A program made the translations under genes and the position numbers. Source: an uncultured Eubacteriales bacterium (GTDB taxonomy: Bacteria; Bacillota; Clostridia; Christensenellales; Borkfalkiaceae). From it: 7,673 bases of DNA. The stretch covers positions 1-7,673 of the forward strand of contig USHO01000050.1 in assembly GCA_900554485.1 (NCBI GenBank). The letters run 5' to 3'. The notes below the pieces were generated by a model, which saw only the letters and a list, made by a program, of their open reading frames with translations, searched no databases and was not told the origin of the DNA. Shown here piece after piece: positions 5,553-7,673 of the stretch (position 1 is the first letter of the stretch; the number at the start of each line of letters is the position of its first letter).

Positions 5553-7508
5553 ATGTCCAAAGACTATAATTCGCAGGATATAAAAATTCTCGAAGGGTTA
5601 GAGGCAGTCCGCGTAAGACCGGGTATGTATATCGGGTCTACGGGGGCGCGCGGTCTGCACCATATTTTGTGGGAAATAGTAGATAACGCCGTCGACGAGG
5701 CTGCAAACGGTTTTGCCGATTCTATAGAAGTCGTATTGTATAAAGACGGCAGTGTTTCCGTCGAAGACAACGGAAGAGGTATTCCGGTAGATATTCATAA
5801 ACAGGCGGGCGTTTCGGGCGTGCAGGTCGTATTTACTCAACTGCATGCGGGCGGTAAATTCAACAACGAAAATTACAGTTTTTCGGGCGGACTTCACGGC
5901 GTCGGCGCGTCGGTTACAAACGCGCTTTCCGAATGGCTTAAAGTAGAAGTCTATAACAAGACCGTCTATTCTATGGAATTCACCAGCCATTACGATCCGG
6001 CGAAGAAGAAGATAATATCGGGCGACCCCGTCGCTCCGCTTAAAAACACGGGCGTAAAGACGAGCAAGACGGGTACTCTCGTACGTTTCAAACCCGACAA
6101 ACGCGTATTTGAAACCGTCGAATTCAATCTCGAGACCATAGCGAAAAGACTGAGGGAACTTGCGTTTCTTAACCGCGGTCTCACCATTAAACTTACCGAT
6201 CTGCGCGACGACGACAAATTCTATTCAAAGACGTTCAAATACGACGGCGGCATAATCGATTACGTTCTGTATCTCAACGAAAGTAAAACCAAACTCTACG
6301 ACCAGCCGGTTTACGGTAAAGCCGAGAAAGACGGAATACTTGTCGAATTCGCTCTTCAGCATACCGACAGTTATACCGAGAGCGTATTTTCGTTCGTAAA
6401 CAACATTCCGACGCCCGAGGGCGGCACGCACGAGGTCGGTTTCAAAACCGCGCTTACGAAAGTGCTTAACGACTTCGCCAGATCCAATAACTACGTCAAA
6501 GAAAAAGACGCGCCGCTCATCGGCGAAGACTTCCGCGAAGGTCTTACCGCGCTGTTGTCGGTCAAGATGAAAAACGTCGAATTCGAGGGTCAGACAAAGA
6601 CAAAACTCGGCAATCCCGAGGCTAAGGTTGCGGTAGAGGCGGCGACGACCGAAGAACTCGACAAACTCGTCAAAAACAAAAAGAACAAGGCAATCTTCGA
6701 TGCGATGATGAAGAAAGCCCTCGGCGCGCTTAAAGCCAGAACCGCCGCAAAACACGCAAAGGAACTCGCGCGGGCGACGAAAGGCGCGGACACCGCGAAA
6801 CTTATCGGCAAACTTTCCGACTGTACTTCGCGTAAAGCAGAACTCAACGAAGTATTTATCGTCGAGGGCGATTCCGCTGCCGGCTCCGCTATCCAGGGCA
6901 GGGACTCCCGCTTCCAGGCCATTCTTGCAATGTGGGGCAAGATGCTCAACGTCGAGAAGGCAAGGTCGGATAAAATTTACGGCAACGACAAGCTCTACCC
7001 GATGATAGTTGCGCTCGGCGCAGGCATCGGCGAGGAATTCAACATTGAGAAGCTGCGTTACCACAAGATAATCATCATGGCGGATGCCGATGTCGACGGC
7101 GCCCATATCAGGACTCTGCTGCTGACCTTCTTCTTCCGCTATATGCGCCCGCTCATCGAGCACGGCTATGTTTACTCCGCAGTGCCCCCGCTCTATAAGC
7201 TCAGCAGGGGCAAGACTCAGAGAGTCGCCTACTCCGACGAGGAGCGTGACCGCATCTCCGCCGAGATGAGGGGCGACAATCCGAACGTCAAAGTCGAAAT
7301 CAACCGCTTCAAAGGTCTCGGTGAAATGGACGCGCACGAGCTTTGGGAGACCACGATGGATCCCGAGACCCGCTCCCTGCGCCGCATTACCCTTGAAGAT
7401 GCCGTGGCGGCAGACCAGATATTCAACGTCCTCATGGGCGAAGAGGTCGAGCCTCGCCGCGAATGGATAGAATCCAACGCAAAATACGTTGTGAATCTTG
7501 ATATATAA
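5553..7508 (+). CDS. gyrB: DNA gyrase subunit B
   Basis: The ATPase and TOPRIM subunit of DNA gyrase (GyrA2GyrB2), which introduces negative supercoils using ATP. At 651 residues it has the usual length for Firmicutes. The GHKL ATPase domain has catalytic E41 and N45 in WEIVDNAVDEA, D72 in EDNGRGIP, and the lid SGGLHGVGAS (111-120). The transducer domain follows, with the QTKTKLGN loop. The TOPRIM domain has EGDSAAG (E438) and the metal-binding DADVD (D511, D513, D515). The C-terminal tail has KGLGEM and LWETTMDP, and ends NAKYVVNLDI, which favours GyrB over ParE; so does gyrA next door. The start is set by GGAGGAG (5543-5549); the in-frame ATG at 5541 has no ribosome-binding site. Oddities: the usual EGDSAGGSAK and PL(K/R)GK motifs read EGDSAAGSAI and AMWGK, and codon use changes sharply near codon 435. 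Confidence 0.97.
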   Translation: MSKDYNSQDIKILEGLEAVRVRPGMYIGSTGARGLHHILWEIVDNAVDEAANGFADSIEVVLYKDGSVSVEDNGRGIPVDIHKQAGVSGVQVVFTQLHAGGKFNNENYSFSGGLHGVGASVTNALSEWLKVEVYNKTVYSMEFTSHYDPAKKKIISGDPVAPLKNTGVKTSKTGTLVRFKPDKRVFETVEFNLETIAKRLRELAFLNRGLTIKLTDLRDDDKFYSKTFKYDGGIIDYVLYLNESKTKLYDQPVYGKAEKDGILVEFALQHTDSYTESVFSFVNNIPTPEGGTHEVGFKTALTKVLNDFARSNNYVKEKDAPLIGEDFREGLTALLSVKMKNVEFEGQTKTKLGNPEAKVAVEAATTEELDKLVKNKKNKAIFDAMMKKALGALKARTAAKHAKELARATKGADTAKLIGKLSDCTSRKAELNEVFIVEGDSAAGSAIQGRDSRFQAILAMWGKMLNVEKARSDKIYGNDKLYPMIVALGAGIGEEFNIEKLRYHKIIIMADADVDGAHIRTLLLTFFFRYMRPLIEHGYVYSAVPPLYKLSRGKTQRVAYSDEERDRISAEMRGDNPNVKVEINRFKGLGEMDAHELWETTMDPETRSLRRITLEDAVAADQIFNVLMGEEVEPRREWIESNAKYVVNLDI

Positions 7509-7516
7509 GGAGGTGA
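7507..7516 (+). promoter_or_regulatory. gyrA ribosome-binding site overlapping the gyrB stop codon
   Basis: AAGGAGGTGA is a near-complete anti-16S match. Its first two bases are the last two of the gyrB TAA stop, and it is 6 bases from the gyrA ATG. This favours translational coupling and balanced output of the two gyrase subunits. Confidence 0.85.
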
Positions 7517-7522
7517 CGGAAA

Positions 7523-7673
7523 ATGGGACACAACAGAGACTATAAGCCCGAGGATATCGCATTCCCGAATCAGGTCATTACCGAATCCGAACTGGTCGGC
7601 GAAATGCAGTCCAGCTACATTGAATACGCCATGTCCGTCATCGTCGGCAGAGCCCTGCCAGACGTTCGCGACG
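7523..7673 (+). CDS. gyrA: DNA gyrase subunit A, N-terminal fragment (cut by window edge)
   Basis: The first 50 codons of the DNA cleavage-rejoining subunit of gyrase. The fragment starts [10 protein letters not shown] and contains the family's near-invariant segment [20 protein letters not shown] (residues 30-49), which lies just before the winged-helix region holding the active-site tyrosine, outside this window. It is separated from gyrB by 14 bases and served by a strong ribosome-binding site, so it is the second gene of the gyrBA operon. Its serine codons (three of four are TCC) match the 3' third of gyrB, not the 5' two-thirds. ParC shares the same N-terminal motif, but the gyrB partner makes GyrA the better call. 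Confidence 0.94.
   Translation, partial: MGHNRDYKPEDIAFPNQVITESELVGEMQSSYIEYAMSVIVGRALPDVRD

Noticed and set aside
5553..7508. ParE (topoisomerase IV) instead of GyrB
   Set aside because: The C-terminal NAKYVVNLDI, the QTKTKLGN loop and the adjacent gyrA start fit gyrase better.
6225..7562. A 445-codon minus-strand frame opposite gyrB
   Set aside because: gyrB is certain here by family motifs. The antisense frame has no recognisable domain and no ribosome-binding site.

Overview
The window looks like chromosomal DNA from a low-to-moderate GC Gram-positive bacterium, most likely an uncultured member of the Clostridia. The evidence is sigma-A type promoters (TTGACT-17-TACAAT and TTGAAA-17-TATACT), strong AAGGAG/GGAGG ribosome-binding sites, two Sec/SPII lipoproteins with classic lipoboxes, a Firmicutes-type YkpA ABC-F ATPase and a tandem gyrB-gyrA pair. 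A closer placement cannot be defended from sequence alone.

Layout. Minus strand, 1-1574: an ABC-F ATPase of the YkpA/YbiT type, cut by the window edge just before its C-terminus. Minus strand, 1671-3338: a 555-residue lipoprotein with beta-propeller-like repeats. Between these two lies a 96-bp spacer with a terminator-like hairpin that overlaps a possible 28-codon ORF. From about 3339 to 3466 there is a divergent intergenic region with a minus-strand promoter and a perfect 7-bp inverted repeat. Plus strand, 3467-3766: a 99-residue protein with a very basic tail. Plus strand, 3943-5058: a second, unrelated lipoprotein with its own near-consensus promoter and a perfect 12-bp stem terminator. 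5111-5489 is non-coding; most of it (5170-5448) is a MITE-like imperfect palindrome with 23-bp terminal arms and nested repeats. Plus strand, 5553-7508: gyrB. Plus strand, 7523 to the edge: the first 50 codons of gyrA, with its Shine-Dalgarno overlapping the gyrB stop.

How the genes relate. Only gyrB and gyrA clearly work together, as the two subunits of DNA gyrase in one transcript. The ABC-F protein (ribosome-associated translation factor family) and the two lipoproteins share no obvious pathway. The lipoprotein and ABC-F genes on the minus strand could be co-transcribed by read-through of the hairpin.

Most worth a second look: (1) the symmetric palindromic element just upstream of the gyrB promoter; (2) an abrupt codon-usage shift inside gyrB near the start of the TOPRIM domain that continues into gyrA, suggesting recombination or a chimeric assembly; (3) unusual residues in the normally invariant GyrB EGDSAGGSAK and PL(K/R)GK motifs; (4) the hairpin plus short ORF before the ABC-F start. 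No complete novel defence or mobile system is visible.
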